From positions 98,938 through 162,937 of the forward strand of contig JBIKIN010000005.1 of NCBI GenBank assembly GCA_044361595.1: a DNA stretch of 64,000 bases, given 5' to 3'. The notes beneath the pieces were generated by a model. That model was not told the DNA's origin. It saw only the letters and a list, made by a program, of their open reading frames with translations, and searched no databases. This stretch comes from Pseudopedobacter sp044361595 (GTDB lineage: Bacteria > Bacteroidota > Bacteroidia > Sphingobacteriales > Sphingobacteriaceae). Shown here one piece after another: positions 1-8,700 of this stretch; within the stretch, counting starts at the first letter, position 1; each line of letters opens with the position of its first letter. A program made the position numbers and the translations under genes.

Positions 1-1
1 T

Positions 2-1243
2 TATGACAGAAGCAGGGTGAGATATGGTTTAAACCCAAATCAACTTAATTTGCTAAAAGAAGATTCAACCTTAGTAATAGAACATGAAATAAAATTATCA
101 GGCTTAAAGCCGATGACTAAGTATTTTTATAGCATTGGTGGCATAGCCGATACCATCATCCAAGGAAACTCTGATAATTACTTTTATACCTTGCCAACAG
201 ATGATAGTGAAGAATTGATACGTGTTGCAGGCTTTGGAGATTGTGGAAACAACTCGCCAAACCAAATTTTAGTGAGAGACCAAGTTGAAAAATATATAAA
301 AACTAATCCGCTAAACGCTTGGATTTTGATGGGCGATAATGCCTATTCAGATGGTACAGATGCTGAGTTTCAAGCTAAGTTTTTTAACATTTATAAAAAT
401 GATTTATTAAAGCATTATCCGCTTTATCCAGTGCCAGGAAATCATGATTATCATGATTTCGCTTCAGCATCTGCGAAAGACCAAAACAAAATGGCCTATT
501 ACCAAAATTTTACTGTTCCTAAAAATGGAGAGTTGGGTGGTTTGCCATCAGGTACAGAATCTTATTATTCTTATGATATTGGCAATGTACACTTTTTAGC
601 TTTAGACTCATACGGGCCAGACAATAAAGGAATGTATATGTACGACCAAATGGGCGAACAAACCGCTTGGGTGATTAAAGATTTAAAAGCAAACAAAAAG
701 AAATGGGTTGTTGCATACTGGCATCACCCACCCTACACCAAAGGTTCTCATGATTCTGATACAGAAACATTGTTGATTAAAATTAGAGAAAACTTCTTAA
801 AAAATATTGAAGAATATGGTGTTGATTTAGTTTTAAACGGGCACAGCCATGTTTATGAACGTACAAAATTGATTAGCGGGTATTTTGGAAAAGAAGCTGA
901 TTTTGATGCTAAAAAGTATGAAATAAGTTCATCGACAGCTAAATATGATGGTTCAAAAAATTCTGCTCCGTATATTAAAAGCGCTAGTAATAACAAAGGA
1001 ACTGTTTATGTAGTGAGTGGTTCGGCAGGTGCTTTTGGTGGTCAAGAGGAAACCTATCCTCATGATGCCATGGTTTATTCCAATAATTCGGTAGGCGGTG
1101 CTGTAATTTTAGAAGTAAAAGGTAACCGTTTAGACTTAAAATGGTTAAGCAGCGATGGAAAAATTAGTGATCAATTTACCATGATGAAAGATGTGAGCAA
1201 AGCTGATGAAAAGCTTTTAAAACAAGATAAAAGTTTAAAATAA
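2..1243 (+). CDS. Purple-acid-phosphatase-like metallophosphoesterase, 5' partial
   Basis: This enzyme should hydrolyse phosphate monoesters with a two-metal centre, probably outside the cytoplasm. The reading frame is open to the left edge of the window, so the N-terminus and any signal peptide are missing; the GTG at 17 is unlikely to be the true start. The first 60 visible residues resemble the fibronectin-like N-terminal domain of purple acid phosphatases (RVRYG, LKPMTKYFYSIG). Counting from that GTG, the metallophosphoesterase blocks appear in order: GDCGN (74-78), GDNAY (106-110), GNHD (141-144), a paired His in YWHHPP (236-237) and GHSHVYER (275-282). The phytase gene follows after 45 bp on the same strand, which suggests joint phosphorus scavenging. 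Family assignment is firm; the natural substrate is not known. Confidence 0.88.
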   Translation, partial: YDRSRVRYGLNPNQLNLLKEDSTLVIEHEIKLSGLKPMTKYFYSIGGIADTIIQGNSDNYFYTLPTDDSEELIRVAGFGDCGNNSPNQILVRDQVEKYIKTNPLNAWILMGDNAYSDGTDAEFQAKFFNIYKNDLLKHYPLYPVPGNHDYHDFASASAKDQNKMAYYQNFTVPKNGELGGLPSGTESYYSYDIGNVHFLALDSYGPDNKGMYMYDQMGEQTAWVIKDLKANKKKWVVAYWHHPPYTKGSHDSDTETLLIKIRENFLKNIEEYGVDLVLNGHSHVYERTKLISGYFGKEADFDAKKYEISSSTAKYDGSKNSAPYIKSASNNKGTVYVVSGSAGAFGGQEETYPHDAMVYSNNSVGGAVILEVKGNRLDLKWLSSDGKISDQFTMMKDVSKADEKLLKQDKSLK

Positions 1244-1288
1244 TTATTAACAATATTTTTTAAATGTATCATTTTTACGAAAACAAGC

Positions 1289-2368
1289 ATGTTTTTTAAT
1301 CAATTTAAAATGAAATTCTACTTCCTTACAATTGCCACTTTGTTCCTATTTGCTTGTAATGGTATAAACTCAAAATCTTCAATGGATGCAGTTAAACCAT
1401 TATATGTTTCTGATGCCGTTGATTTTGATACCGATGACCCAGCAATTTGGATAAACCCTACTGATTCTTCTAAATCATTAATAATTGGTACTGATAAAGA
1501 TGCTAAAGGCGGTTTGTATGTTTTTGATTTAAAGGGGAAATTAATGCCTGAGAAAACTATCAAGAACTTAAACAGACCTGATAATGTAGATATTGCCTAT
1601 GGCTTAAACATAAATGGAAGCAAAGTTGATATTGCAGTAGTTACAGAAAGGTATACCCATAAATTAAGGATTTATGCATTACCAAGTATGAAACCTTTAG
1701 ACGATGGTGGAATTCCTGTATTTGAAGGAGAAAAGGGAAACGAGTTTAGAGATTTAATGGGTATTGCCTTATACACAGATTCTTTAAAAAATATTTATGC
1801 AATTGTTGGAAGAAAAAACGGACCTACTAATGGCACTTATCTATGGCAATACTTATTGTCTGATAACGGAAAAGGAAACATCCAGGCTAAACTGGTTCGT
1901 AAATTCGGAAAGTATAGCGGTAAAAAAGAAATAGAATCTATTGCCGTAGATAATGAATTGGGCTATATTTATTATTCTGATGAGCAATTTGGTGTTAGAA
2001 AATATCACGCCGAGCCTAAAAAAGGTAATCAAGAGTTAGCTTTGTTTGCTACAGAAGGATATACTGAAGACAATGAAGGCATCAGCATTTATAAAACTTC
2101 AAAAACCACAGGTTATATTTTAGTTTCAGACCAAAGTGCAAATGAGTTTAAAGTTTATAATCGTGAGGGTTCTAAAAACAAACATAAACATCCATTAATC
2201 ACGTCTATAAAGGTTTCAACCAACCAAAGTGATGGTTCTGATATGGTTTCTACTCCTTTAAATAATGATTTTAAACATGGTTTATTTGTGGCCATGAGCG
2301 ATGATAAAACTTTTCAGCTTTACAAATGGGAGGATTTAGCAAAAGCTGATAAACTAAAAGTGAATTAA
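1289..2368 (+). CDS. Beta-propeller phytase (3-phytase), lipoprotein
   Basis: The protein matches the calcium-dependent beta-propeller phytases, which release phosphate from inositol hexakisphosphate. Family-typical blocks are visible: DDPAIW (49-54), NRPDNVDIAY (95-104), a VTER segment near 120, and the later ESIAVD...GYIYYSDEQFGVRKY and DNEGISIY stretches. The 359-residue length suits a six-bladed propeller plus leader. A lipoprotein signal ends in the lipobox LFAC, so it is probably anchored in the outer membrane. An in-frame ATG at 1310 (MKFYFLT) gives a tighter signal peptide and may be the true start. It lies 45 bp after the metallophosphoesterase and is followed by a strong terminator, so the two genes probably form one transcript. 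Function is confident from family motifs; regulation by phosphate is only inferred. Confidence 0.88.
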   Translation: MFFNQFKMKFYFLTIATLFLFACNGINSKSSMDAVKPLYVSDAVDFDTDDPAIWINPTDSSKSLIIGTDKDAKGGLYVFDLKGKLMPEKTIKNLNRPDNVDIAYGLNINGSKVDIAVVTERYTHKLRIYALPSMKPLDDGGIPVFEGEKGNEFRDLMGIALYTDSLKNIYAIVGRKNGPTNGTYLWQYLLSDNGKGNIQAKLVRKFGKYSGKKEIESIAVDNELGYIYYSDEQFGVRKYHAEPKKGNQELALFATEGYTEDNEGISIYKTSKTTGYILVSDQSANEFKVYNREGSKNKHKHPLITSIKVSTNQSDGSDMVSTPLNNDFKHGLFVAMSDDKTFQLYKWEDLAKADKLKVN

Positions 2369-2388
2369 GAAAACATAAATAATTCTCA

Positions 2389-2425
2389 AAAAAAGCCTTT
2401 AGATTTATTTTTCTAAGGGCTTTTT
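2389..2425 (+). terminator. Rho-independent terminator after phytase
   Basis: A 14-bp stem (AAAAAGCCTTTAGA paired with TCTAAGGGCTTTTT, one G-U pair) starts about 20 bp after the phytase stop codon and ends in a T run. The A run on the other side makes it look bidirectional. Confidence 0.85.
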
Positions 2426-2440
2426 AGTTCAGCTAATTTC

Positions 2441-2633
2441 TTAAGGCTTTATGTTAAACTGCTTACAAAGCTGATAATAAATACCTAAAAGCGCATTAGC
2501 ATATCCTTTTTCATCAAAAACTTGTTCCCAAGTTTTTATCAATGTAAATAGCCTCCAAATTTTTAAGCTTATGGTTTAAAAGACATGCAAGGTTTTTAAA
2601 AGGTGCCCCATAAGATAAAATAATTGTAAAAAT
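2441..2633 (-). pseudogene. Frameshifted coding remnant, family not recognised
   Basis: Read on the minus strand, one frame runs through GAPFKNLACLLNHKLKNL and EAIYIDK, and the next frame continues with TWEQVFDEKGYANALLGIYY and then QLCKQFNIKP before a TAA at 2441-2443. A single frameshift near the run of A bases after IDK joins them into one plausible polypeptide of about 60 residues. Upstream, stops occur in all frames. No start codon or ribosome binding site is seen. The composition is protein-like, but the family is not recognised and the call rests only on the continuity of the two frames. Confidence 0.35.
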
Positions 2634-2673
2634 TTGAGCATAGGTTTTGAGATTTGTTTATGAAGATAGATTT

Positions 2674-2790
2674 GGGCGTTAACACCAGAAGAAAAATCTG
2701 GTATTCAGGCTGTTGTGGGGTTCCGTAATTTATGAAGCCTTTCAAACGGCTTCATAAATGTACCGAGCCCTTTGTATCTTTAACGCAAAC
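2674..2790 (+). repeat. Dispersed palindromic repeat, copy A (long subtype)
   Basis: The element begins GGGCGTTA and ends in TTTAACGCAAAC. It contains two hairpins: ACCAGA with TCTGGT near its start, and a perfect 12-bp stem ATTTATGAAGCC with GGCTTCATAAAT in the middle, followed by a GAGCCC segment. It is related to copy B at 44268-44384 (opposite orientation) and shares its outer ends with copies C and D. Confidence 0.75.
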
Positions 2791-3059
2791 ACGTTTTCTA
2801 AATTAAACACAAATTTCTTGGAGTCATTTAGTTAGGTATGGACAACACTTATGAATATTTTTGAGATTGACTATAATTACTAATTTTTGAGATCTTTATA
2901 AATATTTTTACCCCTTTAGGTTGAGATAGATTTTAAAGATTTATGGGAATAATCTATTTTTAACGAAACGACTTTTAGGTCTCCAACATCGTAGATTCTT
3001 GTTGTTTTGGGGGCATAGAGTTTCACATGTTTATGAGTTAATTGGTAGTTTAAATAAAC

Positions 3060-3094
3060 ATTTTGTACAAAATAAACTGACTACAAAATTTGTA
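3060..3094. promoter_or_regulatory. Double palindromic operator upstream of the methylase fragment
   Basis: Two perfect palindromes, ATTTTGTACAAAAT (3060-3073) and TACAAAATTTGTA (3082-3094), share the half-site TACAAA and have centres about 21.5 bp apart, close to two helical turns. The second overlaps the TTTG of a promoter-like match TTTG-N21-TAACTTG (3089-3120) pointing at the methylase fragment. The layout fits a dimeric helix-turn-helix repressor of the kind often linked to restriction-modification or phage genes. No such regulator gene is in the window. Confidence 0.5.
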
Positions 3095-3155
3095 CGACTT
3101 GATCAAAATTCACTAACTTGCAGACTAAAATATTTAGCAAATAGAAAATTAAGAA

Positions 3156-3341
3156 ATGGCAAAAAATAACAAATTAGTAGCACCATTCTTGAAATGGGTT
3201 GGAGGCAAAAGACAACTTATGCCTTCAATTGTTCAGCATTTGCCAGAAAATATTAGGGATTACAAATATATTGAACCGTTTATTGGAGGAGCTGCGATGC
3301 TTTGTGCAATTGGTCCCGGTGGAAATAATCCTGTCGCATAG
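3156..3341 (+). pseudogene. Truncated Dam-type (D12 class) N6-adenine DNA methyltransferase
   Basis: The 61-codon frame carries the N-terminal hallmark of D12-class adenine methylases: FLKWVGGKRQLMPSI (about residues 11-25) and the S-adenosylmethionine motif YIEPFIGGA (about 40-48). Full-length family members are about 260-300 residues. Here the frame ends at TAG after the unrelated-looking tail AIGPGGNNPVA, so the catalytic DPPY motif and the target-recognition region are absent. An enzyme of this size cannot be active. The start is fixed by the conserved KWVGGK block and lies about 35 bp downstream of a promoter-like match and double operator. It is best read as the remnant of a restriction-modification or phage methylase after deletion. 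Confidence 0.75.
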
Positions 3342-3368
3342 TAAGTATTAAAATTAAAAATTAACTAC

Positions 3369-3548
3369 ATGGAAACATATTTAAAAATCAGAATTTGGGG
3401 TACATTAACTCTTAGTAGTATACTAGCTATTTGGGGGTTTTTTAACTTCTTTACTAACGGAAATACAGGTGTTTTAAAGATCGCTCTCGTTGCTTATGTG
3501 ATACATTTAAGTTTATATTATTTTTTCTTAAAAAAGAAAGTTTTGTAA
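3369..3548 (+). CDS. Small two-helix membrane protein, unknown
   Basis: A 59-codon frame begins METYLKIRIWG and ends FFLKKKVL. It contains two hydrophobic stretches, about residues 11-28 and 37-54, separated by the polar turn TNGNTG, with a basic C-terminus, as expected for a small inner-membrane hairpin protein. It follows the methylase remnant by 27 bp on the same strand. The family is not recognised. Its regular two-helix pattern argues for a real gene, but it has no strong ribosome binding site and no partner. Confidence 0.45.
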   Translation: METYLKIRIWGTLTLSSILAIWGFFNFFTNGNTGVLKIALVAYVIHLSLYYFFLKKKVL

Positions 3549-3568
3549 GTTTAAATGATTCAGTCGTA

Positions 3569-3594
3569 GCAAGGTCTCTCGCAGAGGACCCTGC
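3569..3594. repeat. Short hairpin beside radA
   Basis: GCAAGGTCTCT and AGAGGACCCTGC form an imperfect 11-bp stem around a CGC loop, just downstream of the radA stop codon on the minus strand. It lacks a T run, so it is not a standard terminator; it may be a small dispersed hairpin or a processing site. Confidence 0.4.
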
Positions 3595-3635
3595 GTAAAC
3601 TGAAAGATAAATTGTTTGAATTTGTAAACTAAAAA

Positions 3636-5015
3636 CTACCCAAACAGCAAATTAAAAACCTCTTCTATTTTAGAAACCGTTTTAATCTCGATACCATATT
3701 TCTTAATATCTAACCCTTTGGTATTGTATTTAGAGATAAATATTTGCTCAAAACCCAGCTTTTGCGCTTCGGCAATTCTAGACTCTATACGGTTTACGGC
3801 TCTAATTTCTCCACTTAAACCTACCTCGGCAGCAAAACAGGTTTTATAAGAAACCGGAATATCTTCATGTGAGGATATAATAGCAGCAATTAAACCTAAA
3901 TCTATACTGGGGTCTTCTACTCTTATACCTCCTGCAATATTTAAAAACACATCTTTTGCACCTAGTTTAAAGCCACATCTTTTTTCTAAAACGGCTAAAA
4001 GCATGTTCATTCTTTTGGTATCAAAACCGGTTGCACTACGTTGTGGAGTGCCGTATGGCGAAGTACTTACCAACGCTTGGGTTTCTATTAACATTGGGCG
4101 CATGCCTTCCATTGTGGCAGATATGGTTACGCCGCTTAAAGGTTCGTCTCGTAGGGACAATAGTATTTCCGATGGATTTGAAACTTCGCGTAAACCACTT
4201 CCCTGCATTTCGTAAATTCCTAGTTCTGATGCTGCACCAAATCGATTTTTTATGGCTCTTAAAATTCGGTAAACGTGATGCCTATCGCCCTCAAATTGTA
4301 AAACGGTATCAACCATGTGTTCTAAAATTTTTGGCCCAGCTATCATCCCATCTTTGGTAATATGACCAATTAAAAAAACGGGCGTATTGGTTTCTTTAGC
4401 AAAACGTAATAGTTCGGCGGTACATTCTCGTACTTGAGAAACGCTACCGGGAGTAGATTCTATATGTGAGGAATGAAGCGTTTGAATAGAATCTATGATT
4501 ACTATACTTGGCTCTAGTATCTCTATTTGCTTAAATATATTTTGTGTTGATGTTTCTGTAAGGATAAAACATTCTGATAATGGTTTTTCTAAAATTCGCT
4601 CGGCTCTTAACTTAATTTGCTTCTCACTTTCTTCGCCACTAACGTATAGTACTTTTAAATCTTTAAGTGTTAAAGCTAGTTGTAGCATGAGGGTAGATTT
4701 TCCAATGCCGGGTTCCCCACCAATTAGTACTAAAGAGCCCCCTACAATACCACCACCTAAAACACGGTTTAATTCTTTATCGGGAGTGATTAAACGTTGA
4801 TCTTCTGAATAAACAATTTCTTGAATTTTTGCAGGTTTGTTTACTCTTGAATTTTGAGTGATACTCGTTTTCCAATCGGGAGTGTTGTTTGATGATTTCT
4901 CAACAACTTCTTCTACCAAGGTGTTCCATTGCTGGCATGATGGACATTTGCCTAGCCATTTAGCAGATTCGAACCCGCAACTCTGACAAAAATATGCTGT
5001 TTTAGTTTTAGCCAA
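3636..5015 (-). CDS. radA: DNA repair protein RadA/Sms
   Basis: RadA is a RecA-like ATPase that helps process recombination intermediates and promotes branch migration. The 459-residue length is normal. An N-terminal four-Cys zinc finger is complete (Cys10, Cys13, Cys24, Cys27), the Walker A motif GGEPGIGKST is at 99-108, a Walker B-like IVIIDSIQTL follows near 175, and the RadA-specific KNRFGA motif is near 257. The C-terminal third has the Lon-like domain (DVFLNIAGGIRVEDPSIDL). It is transcribed alone, away from the small lipoprotein gene, with about 120 bp between the two starts. Nothing is missing or unusual. Confidence 0.96.
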   Translation of the reverse strand: MAKTKTAYFCQSCGFESAKWLGKCPSCQQWNTLVEEVVEKSSNNTPDWKTSITQNSRVNKPAKIQEIVYSEDQRLITPDKELNRVLGGGIVGGSLVLIGGEPGIGKSTLMLQLALTLKDLKVLYVSGEESEKQIKLRAERILEKPLSECFILTETSTQNIFKQIEILEPSIVIIDSIQTLHSSHIESTPGSVSQVRECTAELLRFAKETNTPVFLIGHITKDGMIAGPKILEHMVDTVLQFEGDRHHVYRILRAIKNRFGAASELGIYEMQGSGLREVSNPSEILLSLRDEPLSGVTISATMEGMRPMLIETQALVSTSPYGTPQRSATGFDTKRMNMLLAVLEKRCGFKLGAKDVFLNIAGGIRVEDPSIDLGLIAAIISSHEDIPVSYKTCFAAEVGLSGEIRAVNRIESRIAEAQKLGFEQIFISKYNTKGLDIKKYGIEIKTVSKIEEVFNLLFG

Positions 5016-5138
5016 TTTGATTTTTAGATTTTAGATTTACGAAGTACGATTTTTAAAATTTGTTATCCAAATTCATTAAAAATATTATGGTTTGTAGCAA
5101 ATAATTAACAATTAACGTAATACTATTAAATTGAAATT

Positions 5139-5546
5139 ATGAAAAAAGTATCAATCATTCTATTATTAGCTTTAGCTTTTATTTCTTGCAATGAGAGCAC
5201 CTCAGATTGCCAAAATAAGGTATGCACTGCTTTATTTTCTAGTGTAAATGTAAAGTTTATAGACACTAACGGTGCACCTTTAATTGTTAATGATTACCAA
5301 TCCATAAGTTTAAGAACAAATAAGTCTCTAAGTTCTGCTGGTGCAGTAGACCCTATAAATTTTAAAGGGTTTTATACTGTGGTTGATGAGTCAGAATTAA
5401 ATGAGCTTAATACTGCCGAACGAATTTTAGTATCGGCTAAACACCCCACCACTAATGTTTTAAAGCAAGCTGAATTTACTGTTTCTGGCGGAGAATGTGC
5501 TTGTGATGTTGTTAAAACAGCTGGTCCAGAAGAGGTTAGATTTTGA
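5139..5546 (+). CDS. Small lipoprotein, unknown
   Basis: This 135-residue protein starts with a clear lipoprotein signal (MKKVSIILLLALAFISC, lipobox FISC). After cleavage, Cys pairs at C-N-E-S-T-S-D-C and NKVC near the start and ECAC near the end could form disulfides. The body looks like a small beta-rich domain (VNVKFIDTNGAPLIVNDY). The family is not recognised. It is a single gene between divergent radA and the convergent sprA operon, followed by a bidirectional terminator. An outer-membrane-anchored periplasmic or surface location is likely; a function cannot be given. Confidence 0.75.
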   Translation: MKKVSIILLLALAFISCNESTSDCQNKVCTALFSSVNVKFIDTNGAPLIVNDYQSISLRTNKSLSSAGAVDPINFKGFYTVVDESELNELNTAERILVSAKHPTTNVLKQAEFTVSGGECACDVVKTAGPEEVRF

Positions 5547-5595
5547 TAAGCTTTGTTATTTTCTAGTTTTTGAAAAAGCACTAAATTTTAGCTTT

Positions 5596-5630
5596 AAAAA
5601 GTCTCTGATAATTTATTAGAGACTTTTTTT
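5596..5630. terminator. Bidirectional terminator between lipoprotein gene and sprA
   Basis: AAAAAGTCTCT pairs with AGAGACTTTTT around a roughly 12-nt AT-rich loop, with A and T runs on both sides. It sits about 50 bp after the lipoprotein stop and 77 bp after the sprA stop on the other strand, so it can serve both convergent genes. Confidence 0.85.
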
Positions 5631-5706
5631 ATGCGTTTCTTTATTAATTGGATAGTTAAAACAATTTACAAACAAACCGTTTTAGAATCAGCCAATGTTT
5701 GAATTT

Positions 5707-8700
5707 TTATTGTATGGTAAATCTTAAATTGATACCAAAATTAGTAAATGCGGTTACAAATGTTTGTGAGGTATAAGGTTTAGTTAAGTTAGAATCGTAA
5801 AACAACCTCAGGTTAAATCGCTGGTTTAATACATAATCTACACTTGGTCTAAAAGTTATATTTTTAGAACCTCCAGAAATCTCAGGGTCGTTAACGTCTG
5901 CTCTGTAAATAACAGTTTTGTTATCTCTAACTGCAATGTCTAATTTAATATTCATATCGTTTTTAAGATTCACATTTTTAAATAATCCAAACGGGAATCT
6001 AAAATCGGCAGTTCTATAACCAAAGCCGAAAACAAATGCTTGGTCTTTTTGTGATGCCAATTGGCTGTTACTCAAGCCTAAGCTTAATGAACGAGATTTA
6101 CGATATTCTAAATTAGCCGTCATGTTGTTTTTCATTCTCACATCAATCCCTAATAATGGCACAAATTGTTCAAATAGTGTGATTTGTGAGAACTGTAAGA
6201 AAGGTAAAAAATTACCTTCGGCATCTCTTGCGTTTACACCATTATTATTTTCTGAATATCTAATTAAGGAGTTAAAACCGTTTACATTATAGGTAGAACT
6301 ATAACTGTGTGTAACATCAAAAGACGAAAACAGATTGTTAACCGCTGGTATTTTTACTAAACCGTTATAAGTTAATCGCCAGTTTGGCACAGGTATTCTT
6401 GGGAATTTAGACAAGCTAACTTGGTCGGCTGATTTACCACGGTAAGCCGCCAGAAAAGCTGGAATTACTACATCTTGTGACGCTCGGCCATAACCATCGG
6501 CATATTCTTGTATTACACCCGTACTGTTTGGGTTGGTTCTTCCTAATCTTTGTGATACTTGCGTTCTATTAGTTAAAAACTGGTTAAATACATTTGATGC
6601 ATTTGTATTGTTTTTGTCTTTAAATGCTGTGCCTAAAGAGATAATAGAAATGCTATAATCGCCAGAAGTAATTGGACTTAAACTTTCAAACTGGTTGGCT
6701 GTGTTGGTGTATCTAAAGTTTGTTGTAAAAACTTGACTATTGTTCTTAAACGCATTGAGTTCTATTCTTAAATCTGGCAAGGGCTCTATTGTACCCCTAA
6801 GGTTAAGTTTCTCATTAAGCGATGTTTTATATAGCTGATTTTGTAAAGTATCTTGTGTTAGCCAGCCATTGCTTAAAGCTTTAAATCTGATATCGTTTTG
6901 TGAGCCTAAAATAAAATCTAAACCCGGAGCATTAGCATTTAAATCAGTACCTAAATATTGAGATTGTGGTAAATAACCGGGTAAAAATGTACCATCGTTT
7001 TTAATATAGGAAGCACTTACCGTTTTAACGCTTGTTAGAATATTTGCTAAAGTTTTGCTTAATCCATTCTCATTACTTGGATTGCTTAATCTACGGTAAA
7101 TACCAAATTTGTTATACAACAAATTCATATTTAGAGTTGGGTTTATTTGTATAGTTCTAGAGTTTTGAATGGTATTTCCAAAGTCTACATTAGGGTCTTC
7201 TAAAGTGATTAGAGGCTCTGTCATCCAGTTAAACTGTGTTTGATATCTTGTTAAAACAGAGATAAAGTCTAATCCCGGGATTTTATTTAAAGGTATGGTA
7301 TAAGAAAAGCTTAAAGTATGGTTGTAATTGGTGTTACGCCCTAGCTTTTTTAAATTATTCCACAAGGTGTCTCTTACTAAACCGGTAATACGCCCTTCGG
7401 GTTCGTCTACTACAGATAAATTAGTAGCATTAAAATCTAATTTTAAAGATTTAGTTAAATCCCAACTTAAACCATACAACCTATTTATCACAAAGTTTTT
7501 ATTAAAGTTTGTGATAATTGGAATCGCATTGTTAGGGTCGTTATCTCTTAGTGTATTTTCAGAATATAACCTGTTTAATTCGATTCTGAAATTTAAAACT
7601 GAAGGTAATAGGCTAAAATTGAAGTCTTTTAATAAATTGAGGTATTTAGATTTTACAACCTTACTAAACGGATTGATGAATTTTGCTGGATTATTATAAT
7701 CATAACCTAGTGCGCCTCTGTAATTTTTTTGCAGCGTATTAGCATTAATAAAATCGCGGTGATTATATTCTGTGTAAGCGTAGGTTAAGTTCCAATTTTC
7801 TATATCCCAAAGATGATTTTTTGCATCGGGGTTAGTTTTAATTTTTCTAACATTAGTAAAGTTAATACTACGTCTTTGAGTATAATCTTGAGCGTAATTA
7901 TAAATAGAATCTTTAGTTTGTCTTGATACTTCGTTAATGATGTTTTTTAATTCGATATCTGGGTTTTTGGGATCAAATTGTGGAGTTTTTATCTGACTTG
8001 AGTAGTTTACAAAAAATGGGATTTTGATTCCACTTTTTTGAGAAAAAAACTTACCTAGCTCTAAACTTGTGGAAACGTCAAAAAACTGGTCATCGGAACG
8101 GTTAATTTCACTTACACGACTTTGTAAAGAACCAAAACCAATGGTACTCATATTACCAGAAAGGGTAACATCTCCAAAATCGGCTAGTTTGGCATTTAAC
8201 CTAGCGGTTGCTGCCCAGCCTCCTCGTTCGTCAAAATCAGTTAGTCGCAACTCGTTAAACCAAATTTCTACATTCTTATCAAAACCATCATCATTTGGTG
8301 TGTTGTTGGTTTTTAGTGGATTTATAGCCCCTAATAACAATGTTCTTATTTTACTTAAGTCGGGCTGTCCTTTTATGATGATGGTATTTTCTCCATCGCT
8401 ATAAGTATAAGGCAGGTTTATTGGCCAAGGTTGCCCGTTTAAAATAGCGTTATTCCTAGCTGTTTTTGCTATTTGCAATAAGCGCAATTCTAAATTAATA
8501 TTATTCTCTTCGGGCCAAATTAGGTTGGCATCTCTAGAACCTGCTGGAGTTATTTTTGCAGGTATTTGGTATTGATAATAATTGTCTTGAAAATCTATAC
8601 CTAATCTTATAAATAATTGTAAATCACCATCTCTTAAACCATCACCTTCGGCATGTATATTCATTCTTAATCTTCGGTAAGAACGCATATCGTTAATGGT

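Larger units (their letters stand above)
2426..3155. other. Long gene-poor region with degraded sequence
   Basis: About 730 bases lie between the phytase terminator and the methylase fragment without an intact gene. They hold a frameshifted coding remnant on the minus strand (2441-2633), one copy of the dispersed palindromic repeat (2674-2790), AT-rich sequence without recognisable content (2791-3059) and a double palindrome with a promoter-like match just upstream of the methylase fragment. The mix of remnants suggests an old integration or deletion site. Confidence 0.6.

Noticed and set aside
3549..3635. tRNA or small-RNA gene suggested by the GC-rich hairpin
   Set aside because: Only one short stem is present; there is no cloverleaf, promoter or T-run terminator.
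4003..4800. Plus-strand frames opposite radA
   Set aside because: RadA motifs on the minus strand account for the whole stretch; no signal peptide, domain or upstream site supports the plus-strand frames.
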